A DNA stretch of 64,000 nucleotides from Plasmopara viticola (Eukaryota > Oomycota > Peronosporomycetes > Peronosporales > Peronosporaceae), in assembly GCA_001695595.3 (NCBI GenBank), contig MBPM02000138.1, positions 1 through 64,000 on the forward strand, written 5' to 3'. Position 1 is the first letter of the stretch. Every line of letters starts with the position of its first letter. Under the pieces are notes generated by a model, which worked only from the letters and a program-made list of their open reading frames with translations, was not told the origin of the DNA and made no database searches. The position numbers and the translations under genes were made by a program. Below are positions 47,084-60,166 of this stretch, piece by piece.

Positions 47084-50000
47084 CGGCCTCAGGTACGTTC
47101 AAGCCTCCAGGACAAGCAGACACGCGTTCCGAGCGAAACTGAGCGTGTTCTGCTCCATTTGAAGCGTCGATTCTTTCTACGGCCTCAAATCCGTCCAATC
47201 TAGCTTGGAGGACATGCGGACACGCGTTCCGAGCTTAACGGAGCATGTTCTGCTCCATTTAAAGCGCCGATTCTTCCTACGGCTCAGATACGTCAAAAAT
47301 AGCTTCTTGAGCAAGCACATATGAGTTGCCAGCGTAATTTTGCGGGTTCTGCTCCATTTGAAGGGCCGATTCTTCTACAACCTCAGATTCGTACGTCCAA
47401 TACAGCTTCCTGGACATGCAACCACGCATTTCAAGTAGTACTTAGCGATTGCTGCTCCAAAAGAAGCGCCGATTCCCCTTCCTACGGCTCCGACACGTCA
47501 ATTTCGCTTCCTTAGAAGGCACATACGCGATTCAAGCGTAACCGAGCGGGTTCTGCACCGTTTGAAGCGTCGACTCTTTCTACGGCCTCAGATCCGTCCA
47601 ATCTAGCTTGGAGAACATGCGGACACGCGTTCCGAGCTTTACTGAGCATGTTCTGCTCCAATAGAAGCGCCGATTCTTCCTACGGCTCAGATACGTCAAA
47701 AATAGCTTCTTGAGCAAGCACATATGCGTTGCCAGCGTAATTTTGCGGGTTCTGCTCCATTTGAAGGGCCGATTTTTCTACAACCTCAGATTCGTACGTC
47801 CAATACAGCTTCCTGGACATGCAACCACGCATTTCAAGTAAACCTTAGCGATTGCTGCTCCAAAAGAAGCGCCGATCCTTCCTACGGCTCCGACACGTCA
47901 ATCTCGCTTCCTTAGAAGGCACATACGCGTTTCAAGCGTAACCGAGCGGGTTCTGCTCCGTTTGAAGCGTCGACTCTTCCTACGGCCTCAGATACGTTCA
48001 ACCTAGCCTCCAGGACATGCAGACACGCGTTCCGAGCGTAACTGAGCGTGTTCCGCTCCATTTGAAGCGTCGATTCTTTCTACGGCCTCAGATCCGTTCA
48101 ATCTACCTTTGAGGACATGCGGACACGCGTTCCGAGCTTAACTGAGCATGTTCTGCTCCATTTAAAGGGCGATTCTTCCTACAGCCTCAGATACGTCCAA
48201 TATAGCTTCCTGGATATGCAGCCACGCGTTTCAAGTAGATCTTAGCGATTGCTGCTCCGATAGAAGCGCCGATTCTTCCTATGGCTCAGATACGTCAAAA
48301 ATAGCTTCTTGAGCAAGCACATATGCGTTGCCAGCGTAATTTTGCGGGTTCTGCTTCATTTGAAGGGCCGATTCTTCTACAACCTCAGATTCGTACGTCC
48401 AATACAGCTTCCTGGACATGCAACCACGCATTTCAAGTAGAACTTAGCGATTGCTGCTCCAAAAGAAGCGCCGATCCTTCCTACGGCTCAGACACGTCAA
48501 TCTCGCTTCCTGAGAAGGCACATACGCGTTTCAAGCGTAGCCGAGCGGGTTCTGCTCCATTTGAAGCGTCGACTCTTCCCACGGCCTCAGATACGTCAAA
48601 TCTGGCTTCCTGAGCAAGCACATACGCGTTTCAAGCGTAACTGAGCGAGTTCTGCTCCGTTTGAAGCGTCGACTCTTCCTCCGGCCTCAGATACGTTCAA
48701 CCTAGCCTCCAGGACATGCAGACACGCGTTCAGAGCGAAACTGAGCGTGTTCTGCTCCATTTGAAGCGTCGATTTTTCTACGGCCTCAGATCCGTCCAAT
48801 CTAGCTTGGAGGACATGCGGACACGCGTTCCGAGCTTAACTGAGCATGTTCTGCTCCATTTAAAGCGCCGATTCTTCCTACGGCTCAGATACGTCAAAAA
48901 TAGCTTCTTGAGCAAGCACATATGCGTTGCCAGCGTAATTTTGCGGGTTCTGCTCCATTTGAAGGGCCGATTCTTCTACAACCTCAGATTCGTACGTCCA
49001 ATACAGCTTCCTGGACATGTAACCACGCATTTCAAGTAGTACTTAGTGATTGCTGCTCCAAAAGAAGCGCCGATCCTTCCTACGGCTCCGACACGTCAAT
49101 TTCGCTTCCTTAGAAGGCACATACGCGATTCAAGCGTAACCGAGCGGGTTCTGCACCGTTTGAAGCGTCGACTCTTTCTACGGCCTCAGATCCGCCCAAT
49201 CTAGCTTGGAGGACATGCGGACACGCGTTCCGAGCTTTACTGAGCATGTTCTGCTCCAATAGAAGCGCCGATTCTTCCTACGGCTCAGATACGTCAAAAA
49301 TAGCTTCTTGAGCAAGCACATATGCGTTGCCAGCGTAATTTTGCGGGTTCTGCTCCATTTGAAGGGCCGATTCTTCTACAACCTCAGATTCGTACGTCCA
49401 ATACAGCTTCCTGGACATGCAACCACGCATTTCAAGTAGTACTTAGCGATTGCTGCTCCAAAAGAAGCGCCGATCCTTCCTACGGCTCCGACACGTCAAT
49501 CTCGCTTCCTTAGAAGGCACATACGCGTTTCAAGCGTAACCGAGCGGGTTCTGCTCCGTTTGAAGCGTCGACTCTTCCTACGGCCTCAGATACGTTCAAC
49601 CTAGCCTCCAGGACATGCAGACACGCGTTCCGAGCGAAACTGAGCGTGTTCTGCTCCATTTGAAGCGTCGATTTTTTCTACGGCCTCAGATCCGTCCAAT
49701 CTAGCTTGGAGGACATGCGGACACGCGTTCCGAGCTTAACTGAGCATGTTCTGCTCCATTTAAAGCGCCGATTCTTCCTACGGCTCAGATACGTCAAAAA
49801 TAGCTTCTTGAGCAAGCACATATGCGTTGCCAGCGTGATTTTGCGGGTTCTGCTCCATTTGAAGGGCCGATTCTTCTACAACCTCAGATTCGTACGTCCA
49901 ATACAGCTTCCTGGACATGCAACCACGCATTTCAAGTAGTACTTAGCGATTGCTGCTCCAAAAGAAGCGCCGATCCTTCCTACGGCTCCGACACGTCAAT

Positions 50001-52783
50001 TTCGCTTCCTTAGAAGGCACATACGCGATTCAAGCGTAACCGAGCGGGTTCTGCACCGTTTGAAGCGTCGACTCTTTCTACGGCCTCAGATCCGTCCAAT
50101 ATAGCTTGGAGGTCATGCGGATACGCGTTCCGAGCTTTACTGAGCATGTTCTGCTCCAATAGAAGCGCCGATTCTTCCTACGGCTCAGATACGTCAAAAA
50201 TAGCTTCTTGAGCAAGCACATATGCGTTGCCAGCGTAATTGTGCGGGTTCTGCTCCATTTGAAGGGCCGATTTTTCTACAACCTCAGATTCGTACGTCCA
50301 ATACAGCTTCCTGGACATGCAACCACGCATTTCAAGTAGTACTTAGCGATTGCTGCTCCAAAAGAAGCGCCGATCCTTCCTACGGCTCCGACACGTCAAT
50401 CTCGCTTCCTTAGAAGGCACATACGCGTTTCAAGCGTAACCGAGCGGGTTCTGCTCCGTTTGAAGCGTCGACTCTTCTTACGGCCTCAGATACGTTCAAC
50501 CTAGCCTCCAGGACACGCAGACACGCGTTCCGAGCGTAACTGAGCGTGTTCCGCTCCATTTGAAGCGTCGATTCTTTCTACGGCCTCAGATCCGTTCAAT
50601 CTAGCTTTGAGGACATGCGGACACGCGTTCCGAGCTTAACTGAGCATGTTCTGCTCCATTTAAAGGGCCGATTCTTCCTACAGCCTCAGATACGTCCAAT
50701 ATAGCTTCCTGGACATGCAGCCACGCGTTTCAAGTAGATCTTAGCGATTGCTGCTCCGATAGAAGCGCCGATTCTTCCTATGGCTCAGATACGTCAAAAA
50801 TAGCTTCTTGAGCAAGCACATATGCGTTGCCAGCGTAATTTTGCGGGTTCTGCTTCATTTGAAGGGCCGATTCTTCTACAACCTTAGATTCGTACGTCCA
50901 ATACAGCTTCCTGGACATGCAACCACGCATTTCAAGTAGAACTTAGCGATTGCTGCTCCAAAAGAATCGCCGATCCTTCCTACGGCTAAAACACGTAAAT
51001 CTCGCTTCCTGAGAAGGCACATACGCGTTTCAAGCGTAACCGAGCGGGTTCTGCTCCATTTGAAGCGTCGACTCTTCCTACGGCCTCAGATACGTCAAAT
51101 CTAGCTTCCTGAGCAAGCCATACGCGTTTCAAGCGTAACTGAGCGAGTTCTGCTCCGTTTGAAGCGTCGACTCTTCCTACGGCCTCAGATACGTTCAACC
51201 GAGCCTCCAGGACATGCAGACACGCGTTCCGAGCGAAACTGAGCATGTTCTGCTCCATTTGAAGCGACGATTCTTCCTACAGCCTCAGATACGTCCAATA
51301 TTGCTTCCTGGACATGCAGCCACGCGTTTCAGGTAGATCTTAGCGATTGCTGCTCCAATAGAAGCGCCGATTCTTCCTACGGCTCAGATACGTCAAAAAT
51401 AGCTTCTTGAGCAACCACAAACGTGTTGCCAGCGTAATTTTGCGGGTTCTGCTCCATTTGAAGGGTCGATTCTTCTACGACCTCAGATACGTACGTCCAA
51501 TACAGCTTCCTGGACATGCAACCACGTATTTCAAGTAGAACTTAGCGACTGCTGCTCCAATAGAAGCGTCGACTCTTCCTACAGCTCAGATACGTCAAAT
51601 CTAGCTTCCTAAGCAACCACATACGTGTTGCAAGCGTAACTTAGTGAATTCTTCTCCGTTTGAGGCGCCGATTCTTCCTACGGCCTCAGATACGTCCAAT
51701 ACAGCTTCCTGAGCAAGCACAAACGCGTTCCAAGCGTAACTTAGCAAGTTCTACTCCATTTGAAGCGACGATTCTTCACACGGCCCCAAATACGTTTATT
51801 TTATCTTTCTGGCCATGCCGTCCCGCGTTTCTAGCGTAACTTAGCGAATACTGCTCCATTTGAAGCACCGACTCTTCCTACGGCCTCAGATACGTTCAAC
51901 CTAGCCTCCAGGACATGCAGACACGATTTCCGAGCGAAACTGAGCGTGTTCTGCTCCATTTGAAGCGTTGATTCTTTCTACGGCCTCAGATCCGTCCAAT
52001 CTAGCTTTGAGGACATGCGGACACGCGTTCCGAGCCTAACTGAGCATGTTCTGCTCCATTTAAAGCGTCTATTCTTCCTACGGCTCAGATACGTCAAAAA
52101 TAGCTTCTTGAGCAAGCACATATGCGTTGCCAGCGTAATTTTGCGGGTTCTGCTCCATTTGAAGGGCCGATTCTTCTACAACCTCAGATTCGTACGTCCA
52201 ATACAGCTTCCTGGACATGCAACCACGCATTTCAAGTAATACTTTGCGATTGCTGCTCCAAAAGAAGCGCCGATCCTTCCTACGGCTCCGACACGTCAAT
52301 TTCGCTTCCTTAGAAGGCACATACGCGTTTCAAGCGTAACCGAGCGGGTTCTGCACCGTTTCAAGCGTCGACTCTTTCTACGGCTTCAGATCCGTCCAAT
52401 CTAGCTTGGAGGACATGCGGACACGCGTTCCGAGCTTTACTGAGCATGTTCTGCTCCAATAGAAGCGCCGATTCTTCCTACGGCTCAGATACGTCAAAAA
52501 TAGCTTCTTGAGTAAGCACATATGCGTTGCCAGCGTAATTTTGCGGGTTCTGCTCCATTTGAAGGACCGATTTTTCTACAACCTCAGATTCGTACGTCCA
52601 ATACAGCTTCCTGGACATGCAACCACGCATTTCAAGTAGTACTTAGCGATTGCTGCTCCAAAAGAAGCGCCGATCCTTCCTACGGCTCCGACACGTCAAT
52701 CTCGCTTCCTTAGAAGGCACATACGCGTTTCAAGCGTAACCGAGCGGGTTCTGCTCCGTTTGAAGCGTCGACTCTTCCTACGG
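47084..52783 (+). repeat. 9-mer HOR domain (900-bp unit) with spacer monomers
   Basis: A nine-monomer unit begins with a C monomer followed by a monomer with CTAGCTTGGAGGACATGCGG (CTTTGAGG in one copy), then G-H-I, a second GGAGGACATGCGG monomer and a second G-H-I. Copies lie at about 47,084-47,985, 48,684-49,583, 49,584-50,483 and 51,884-52,783. The middle two are directly tandem with an offset of exactly 900 bp; the last is 2,300 bp after its predecessor. Two spacer runs (about 47,990-48,683 and 50,484-51,180) also resemble each other at an offset of about 2,500 bp, so a larger unit contains the 9-mer. Confidence 0.86.
49584..50483 (+). repeat. Reference 900-bp 9-mer unit
   Basis: The marker GTCCAATCTAGCTTGGAGG at about 49,690 matches the one at 48,790. 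The two G monomers lie at about 49,783 and 50,183, 400 bp apart, so the unit is split into 5 + 4 monomers. The second half carries GATTTTTCTACAACC in place of GATTCTTCTACAACC, a variant shared with the copies at 47,770 and 52,570. Confidence 0.83.
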
Positions 52784-53386
52784 CCTCAGATACGTTCAAC
52801 CTAGCCTCCAGGACATGCAGACACGCGTTCCGAGCGAAATTGAGCATGTTCTGCTCCATTTGAAGGGCCGATTCTTCCTACAGCCTCAGATACGTCCAAT
52901 GTAGCTTCCTGGACATGCAAGCACATACGCGTTTCAAGCGTAACTGAGCGAGTTCTGCTCCGTTTGAAGCGTCGACTCTTTCTACGGCCTCAGATACGTC
53001 AAATCTAGCTTCCTAAGCAGCCACATACGTGTTGCAAGCGTAACTTAGCGAGTTCTTCTCCGTTTGAGGCGCCGATTCTTCCTACGGCCTCAGATACGTC
53101 AATTCTAGCTTTTAGAGCAAGCACATATGCGTTTCTAGCGTAACTTAGCGAGTACCCCTCCATTTGAAGCGCCGACTCTTCCTACGACCTCAGATACGTT
53201 CAACCTAGCCTCCAGGACATGCAGACACGCGTTCCGATCTTACTGAGCATGTTCTGCTCCATTTAAAGGGCCGATTCTTTCTACAGCCTCAGATACGTCC
53301 AATATAGCTTCCTGGACATGCATACACGTGTTTCAAGTAGATCTTAGCGATTGCTGCTCCAATAGAAGCGCCGATTCTTCATACGG
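52784..53386 (+). repeat. Short mixed segment with a hybrid monomer
   Basis: There are six monomers of C, I-like, B-like and E types. The monomer at about 52,884-52,983 starts as an E-like unit (CCAATGTAGCTTCCTGGACA) and continues as TGCAAGCACATACGCGTTTC from a GAGCAAGCAC-type unit. It is a recombinant joined at the shared GCAAGCAC/GCAACCAC region. A related hybrid sits near 54,184-54,283. Confidence 0.75.
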
Positions 53387-53993
53387 CTCAGATACGTCAA
53401 ATCTAGCTTCTTGAGCAAGCACATATGCGTCGCCAGCATAATTTTGCGGGTTCTACTTCATTTGAAGGGCCAATTCTTCTACAACCTCAGATTCGTACGT
53501 CCAATACAGCATCCTGGGCATGCAACCACGCATTTCAAGTAGAATATAGCGATTGCTGCTCCAGTAGAAGCGCCGATTTTTTCATACGGCTCAGATACGT
53601 CAAATCTAGCTTCTTGAGCAAGCACATATGCGTCGCCAGCATAATTTTGCGGGTTCTACTTCATTTGAAGGGCCAATTCTTCTACAACCTCAGATCCGTA
53701 CGTCCAATACAGCATCCTGGGCATGCAACCACGCATTTCAAGTAGAATATGGCGATTGCTGCTCCAGTAGAAGCGTCGATTCTTCCTACGGCTCAGATAC
53801 GTCAAATCTAGCTTCTTGAGCAAGCACATATGCGTCGCCAGCGTAATTTTGCGGGTTCTGCTCCATTTGAAGGGCCGATTCTTCTACAACCTCAGATTCG
53901 TACGTCCAATACAGCTTCCTGGACATGCAACCACGCAATTCAAGTAGAACTTAGCGATTGCTGCTCCAAAAGAAGCGCCGATTCTTCCCACGG
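53387..53993 (+). repeat. Young G-H dimer triplication (~202 bp unit)
   Basis: Three tandem copies of a two-monomer unit occupy 53,387-53,589, 53,590-53,791 and 53,792-53,993. The first two share CGCCAGCATAATTTTGCGGG, GTTCTACTTCATTTGAAGG, CAGCATCCTGGGCATGC and CTCCAGTAGAAGC and differ at very few bases. The third has the commoner array variants. This is the shortest-period HOR in the window. Confidence 0.87.
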
Positions 53994-56900
53994 CTCAGAC
54001 ACGTCAATCTCGCTTCCTTAGAAGGCACATACGCGATTCAAGCGTAACCGAGCGGGTTTGAAGCGTCGACTCTTCGTACGGCCTCAGATACGTTCAACCT
54101 AGCCTCCAGGACATGCAGACACGCGTTTCGAGCGAAATTGAGCATGTTCTGCTCCGTTTGCAGGGCCGACTTTTCCTACAGCCTCAGATACGTCCAATAT
54201 AGCTTCCTGGACATGCAAGCACATACACGTTTCAAGCGTAACTGAGCGAGTTCTGCTCCGTTTGAAGCGTCGACTCTTCCTCCGGCCTCAGATACGTTCA
54301 ACCTAGCCTCCAGGACATGCAGACACGCGTTCCGAGTGGAACTGAGCATGTTCTGCTCCATTTGAAGGGCCGATTCTTCCTACAGCCTCAGATACGTCAA
54401 ATCTAGCTTCCTAAGCAGCCACATACGTGTTGCAAGCGTAACTTAGCAAGTTCTTCTCCGTTTGAGGCGCGATTCTTCCTACGGCCTCAGATACGTCAAA
54501 TCTAGCTTCCTGAGCAAGCACATATGCGTTTCTAGCGAAATTTAGCGAATACTGCTCCATTTGAAGCGCCGACTCTTCCTACGGCCTCAGATACGTTCAA
54601 CCTAGCCTCCAGGACATGCAGACATGCGTTCCGAGCTTAACTGAGCATGTTCTGCTCCATTTAAAGGGCCGATTCTTTCTACAGCCTCAGATACGTCCAA
54701 TATAGCTTCCTGGACATGCAGACACGCGTTTCAAGTAGATCTTAGCGATTGCTGCTCCAATAGAAGCGCCGTTTCTTCCTACGGCTCAGATACGTCAAAT
54801 CTAGCTTCCTGAGCAACCACAAACGTGTTGCAAGCGAAACTTAGCGAGTTCTGCTCCGTTTGAAGCGACGATTCTTCCTACGGCCTCAGATACGTTCAAC
54901 CTAGCCTCTAGGACATGCAGACACGCGTTTCGAGCGAAATTGAGCATGTTCTGCTCCATTTGAAGGGCCGATTCTTTCTTCAGCCTCAGATACGTCCAAT
55001 ATAGCTTCCTGGACATGTAGCCACGCGTTTTAAGTAGAGCTTAGCTTTTGCTGCTCCAATAGAAGCGCCGTTTCTTCCTACGGCTCAGATACGTCAAATC
55101 TAGCTTCTTGAGAAACCACAAACGTGTTGCTAGCGAAACTTAGCGAGTTCTGCTCCGGTTGAAGCGACGATTCTTCCCACGGCCCCAAATACGTTTATTT
55201 TATCTTTCTGGCCATGCAGTCCCGCGTTTCTAGCGTAACTTAGCGAATACTGCTCCATTTGAAGCGCCGACTCTTCCTACGGCCTCAGATACGTTCAACC
55301 TAGCCTCCAGGACATGCAGCCACGCGTTCCGAGCGAAACTGAGCATGTTCTGCTCCATTTGAAGGGCCGGTTCTTCCTACAGCCTCAGATACGTCCAATA
55401 TAGCTTCCTGGACATGCAGACACGCGATTCAAGAAGATCTTAGCGATTGCTGCTCCAATAGAAGCGCTGTTTCTTTCTACGGTTCAGATACGTCAAATCT
55501 AGCTTCCTGAGCAACCACAAACGTGTTGCAAGCGAAACTTAGCGAGTTCTGCTCCGTTTGAAGCGACGATTCTTCCTACGGCCTCAGATACGTCAATTCT
55601 AGCTTGCACAGCAAGCACATATGCGTTTCTAGCGTAACTTAGCGAATACTGCTCCATTTGAAGCGCCGACTCTTCCTACGGCCTCAGATACGTTCAACCT
55701 AGCCTTTAGGACATGCAGACACGCGTTCCGAGCGAAACTGAGCATGTTCTGCTCCATTTGAAGGGCCGATTCTTCCTACAGCCTCAGATACGTCCAATAT
55801 AGCTTCCTGGACATGCGGACACGCGTTCCGAGCCTAACTGAGCATGTTCTGCTCCATTTAAAGGGCCGATTCTTTCTACAGCCTCAGATACGTCCAATAT
55901 AGCTTCCTGGACATGCAGACACGCGTTTCAAGTAGATCTTAGCGATTGCTGCTCCAATAGAAGCGCCGTTTCTTCCTACGGCTCAGATACGTCAAATCTA
56001 GCTTCCTGAGCAACCACAAACGTGTTGCAAGCGAAACTTAGCGAGTTCTGCTCCATTTGAAGCGTCGATTCTTCCTACGGCCTCAGATACGTTCAACCTA
56101 GCCTCCAGGACATGCAGACACGCGTTCCGAGCGAAATTGAGCATGTTCTGCTCCATTTGAAGGGCCGATTCTTCCTACAGCCTCAGATACGTCCAATATA
56201 GCTTCCTGGACATGCAGACACGCGATTCAAGAAGATCTTAGCGATTGCTGCTCCAATAGAAGCGCTGTTTCTTTCTACGGCTCAGATACGTCAAATCTAG
56301 CTTCCTGAGCAACCACAAACGTGTTGCAAGCGAAACTTAGCGAGTTCTGCTCCGTTTGAAGCGACGATTCTTCCTACGGCCTCAGATACGTCAATTCTAG
56401 CTTGCACAGCAAGCACATATGCGTTTCTAGCGTAACTTAGCGAATACTGCTCCATTTGAATCGCCGACTCTTCCTACGGCCTCAGATACGTTCAACCTAG
56501 CCTCCAGGACATGCAGACACGCGTTCCGAGCGTAACTGAGCGTGTTCTGCTCCATTTGAAGCGTCGATTCTTTCTACGGCCTCAGCTCCGTCCAATCTAG
56601 CTTTGAGGACATGCGGACACGCGTTCCGAGCCTAACTGAGCATGTTCTGCTCCATTTAAAGAGCCGATTCTTCCTACAGCCTCAGATACGTCCAATATAG
56701 CTTCCTGGACATGCAGACACGCGTTTCAAGTAGATCTTAGCGATTGCTGCTCCAGTAGAAGCGCCGATTCTTCCTACGGCTCAGATACGTCAAAAATAGC
56801 TTCTTGAGCAAGCACATATGCGTTGCTAGCGTAATTTTGCGGGTTCTGCTCCATTTGAAGGGCCGATTCTTCTACAACCTCAGAGACGTACGTCCAATAC

Positions 56901-58677
56901 AGCTTCCTGGACATGCAACCACGCATTTCAGGTAGAACTTAGCGATTGCTGCTCCAATAAAAGTGCCGATCCTTCCTACGGCTCAGACACGTCAATCTTG
57001 CTTCCTGAGAAGGCACATACGCGTTTCAAGCGTAACCGAGCGGGTTCTGCTCCATATGAAGCGTCGACTCTTCCTACGGCCTCAGATTCGTCAAATCTAG
57101 TTTCCTGAACAAGCACATACGCGTTTCAAGCGTAACTGAGCGTGTTCTGCTCCGTTTGAAGCGTCTACTCTTCCTACGGCCTCAGATACGTTCAACCTAG
57201 CCTCCAGGACATGCAGACACGCGTTCATAGCGAAATTGAGCATGTTCTGCTTCATTTGAATGGCCGATTCTTCCTCCAGCCTCAGATACGTCCAATATAG
57301 CTTCCTGGACATGCAGCCACGCGTTTTGAGTAGAACTTAGCGATTGCTGCTCCAATAGAAGCGCCGTTTCTTCCTACGGCTCAGATACGTCAAAGCTAGC
57401 TTCCTGAGCAACCACAAACGTGTTGCAAGCGAAACTTAGCGAGTTCTGCTCCGTTTGAAGCGACGATTCTTCCTACGGCCTCAAATACGTTAAATCTAGC
57501 TTCCTGAGCAAGCACATACGCGTTTCAAGCGTAACTGAGCGAGTTCTGCTCCGTTTGAAGCGTCGACTCTTCCTTCGGCCTCAGATACGTTCAACCTAGC
57601 CTCCAGGACATGCAGACACGCGTTCCGAGCGAAATTGAGCATGTTCTGCTCCATTTGAAGGGCCGATTCTTCCTACAGCCTCAGATACGTCCAATATTGC
57701 TTCCAGGACATCCAGGCACGCGTTTTGAGTAGAACTTAGCGATTGCTGCTCCAATAGAAGCGCCGTTTCTTCCTACGGCTCAGATACGTCAAATCTAGCT
57801 TCCTGAACAACCACAAACGTGTTGCAAGCGAAACTTAGCGAGTTCTGCTCCGTTTGAAGCGACGATTCTTCCCACGGCCCCAAATACGTTTATTTTATCT
57901 TTCTGGCCATGCAGTCCCGCGTTTCTTGCGTAACTAAGCGAATACTGCTCCATTTGAAGCGCCGACTCTTCCTACGGCCTCAGATACGTTCAACCTAGCC
58001 TCCAGGACATGCAGACACGCGTTCCGAGCGTAACTGAGCGTGTTCTGCTCCATTTAAAGCGTCGATTCTTTCTACGGCCTCAGATCCGTCCAATCTAGCT
58101 TTGAGGACATGCGGACACGCGTTCCGAGTTGAACTGAGCATGTTCTGCTCCATTTAAAGGGCCGATTCTTCCTACAGCCTCAGATACGTCCAATATAGCT
58201 TCCTGGACATGCAGACACGCGTTTCAAGTAGATCTTAGCGATTGATGCTCCGGTAGAAGCGCCGATTCTTCCTATGGCTCAGATACGTCAAAAATAGCTT
58301 CTTGAGCAAGCACATATGCGTTGCCAGCGTAATTTTGCGGGTTCTGCTCCATTTGAAGGGCCGATTCTTCTACAACCTCAGATTCGTACGTCCAATACAG
58401 CTTCCTGGACATGCAACCACGCATTTCAAGTATAACTTAGTGAACGCTGCTCCAAAAGAAGCGCCGATCCTTCCTCCGGCTCAGACACGTCAATCTCGCT
58501 TCCTGAGAAGGCACATACGCGTTTCAAGCGTAACCGAGCGGATTCTGCTCCATTTGAAGCGTCGGCTCTTCCTACGGCCTCAGATACGTCAAATCTTGCT
58601 TCCTGAGCAAGCACATACGCGTTTCAAGCGTAACTGAGCGAGTTCTGCTCCATTTGAGGCGTCGACTCTTCCTACGG
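53994..58677 (+). repeat. Mixed right-hand satellite including an octamer duplication
   Basis: C-, E-, F-, G-, H-, I- and B-like monomers occur without one dominating period. A monomer near 54,050 lacks 12 bp (CGAGCGGGTTTGAAGCG). Inside, about 55,382-56,180 is followed by a similar octamer from about 56,180 to 56,770 with an offset of 798 bp, marked by CACGCGATTCAAGAAGATC, GAAGCGCTGTTTC and GCTTGCACAGCAAGCAC in both. No gene is visible. Confidence 0.77.
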
Positions 58678-60166
58678 CCTCAGATACGTTCAACCAAGCC
58701 TCCAGGACATGCAGACACGCGTTCCGAGCGAAACTGAGTATGTTCTGCTCCATTTGAAGGGCCGATTCTTCCTACAGCCTCAGATACGTCCAATATTGCT
58801 ATCAGGACATGCGGCCACGCGTTTTGAGTAGATCTTAGCGATTGCTGCTCCAATAGAAGCGCCGATTCTTCATACGGCTCAGATACGTCAAATCTAGCTT
58901 CTTCAGCAAGCACATATGCGTCGCCAGCGTAATTTTGCGGGTTCTACTCCATTTGAAGGGCCAATTCTTCTACAACCTCAGATACGTCCAATACAGCTTC
59001 CTGGACATGCAACCACGCATTTCAAGTAGTACTTAGCGATTGCTGCTCCAATAGAAGCGCCGATTTCTTCTACGGCTCAGACACGTCAATCTCGTTTCCT
59101 GAGAAGGCACATACGCGTTTCAAGCGTAACCGAGCGGATTCTGCTCCATTTGAGGCGTCGACTCTTCATACGGCCTCAGATACGTTTAACCTAGCCTCCA
59201 GGACATGCAGACACGCGTTCCGAGCGAAACTGAGTATGTTCTGCTCCATTTGAAGGGCCGATTCTTCCTACGGCCTCAGATACGTCCAATATTGCTTCCT
59301 GGACATGCAGCCACGCGTTTTAAGTAGATCTTAGCGATTGCTGCTCCAATAGAAGCGCCGATTCTTCATACGGCTCAGATACGTCAAATCTAGCTTCTTC
59401 AGCAAGCACATATGCGTCGCCAGCGTAATTTTGCGGGTTCTACTCCATTTGAAGGGCCAATTCTTCTACAACCTCAGATACGTCCAATACAGCATCATGG
59501 ACATGCAACCACGCATTTCAAGTAGAATATAGCGATTGCTGCTCCAATAGAAGCGCGGATTCTTCCTACGGCTCAGACACGTCAATCTCGCTTCCTGAGA
59601 AGGCACATACGCGTTTCAAGCGTAACCGAGCGGGTTCTGCTCCATTTGAGGCGTCGACCCTTCATACGGCCTCAGATACGCTTAACCTAGCCTCCAGGAC
59701 ATGCAGACACGCGTTCCGAGCGAAACTGAGCATGTTCTGCTCCATTTGAAGGGCCGACTATTCCTACGGCCTCAGATACGTCCAATATTGCTTCCTGGAC
59801 ATGCAGCCACGCGTTTTAAGTAGAACTTAGCGATTTCTGCTCCAATAGTAGCACCGATTCTTCATACGGCTCAGATACGTCAAATCTAGCTTCTTCAGCA
59901 AGCACATATGCGTCGCCAGCGTAATTTTGCGGGTTCTACTCCATTTGAAGGGCCAATTCTTCTACAACCTCAGATACGTCCAATACAGCATCCTGGACAT
60001 GCAACCACGCATTTCAAGTAGAATATAGCGATTGCTGCTCCAATAGAAGCGCCGATTCTTCCTACGGCTCAGACACGTCAATCTCGCTTCCTGAGAAGGC
60101 ACATACGCGTTTCAAGCGTAACCGAGCGGGTTCTGCTCCATTTGAGGTGTCGACTCTTCCTACGGC
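58678..60166 (+). repeat. 5-mer HOR array (496-bp unit)
   Basis: Unit starts at 58,878, 59,374 and 59,870 are exactly 496 bp apart. Each unit is a G-like monomer (CTTCTTCAGCAAGCACATATG and CGTCGCCAGCG), an H-like monomer lacking the CGTACG gain, an I monomer, a C monomer and an E-like monomer with CCAATATTGCTTCC. A partial copy (C and E positions) precedes the first full unit. The third copy stops after its I monomer at about 60,166. Confidence 0.88.

Noticed and set aside
58302..58637. Longest open frame (about 111 codons)
   Set aside because: It lies wholly in G, H and I satellite monomers, and shorter versions recur wherever these monomers do. It has no domain or independent conservation. 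The unit length of about 100 bp shifts frame each monomer, so it is a by-product of the repeat.
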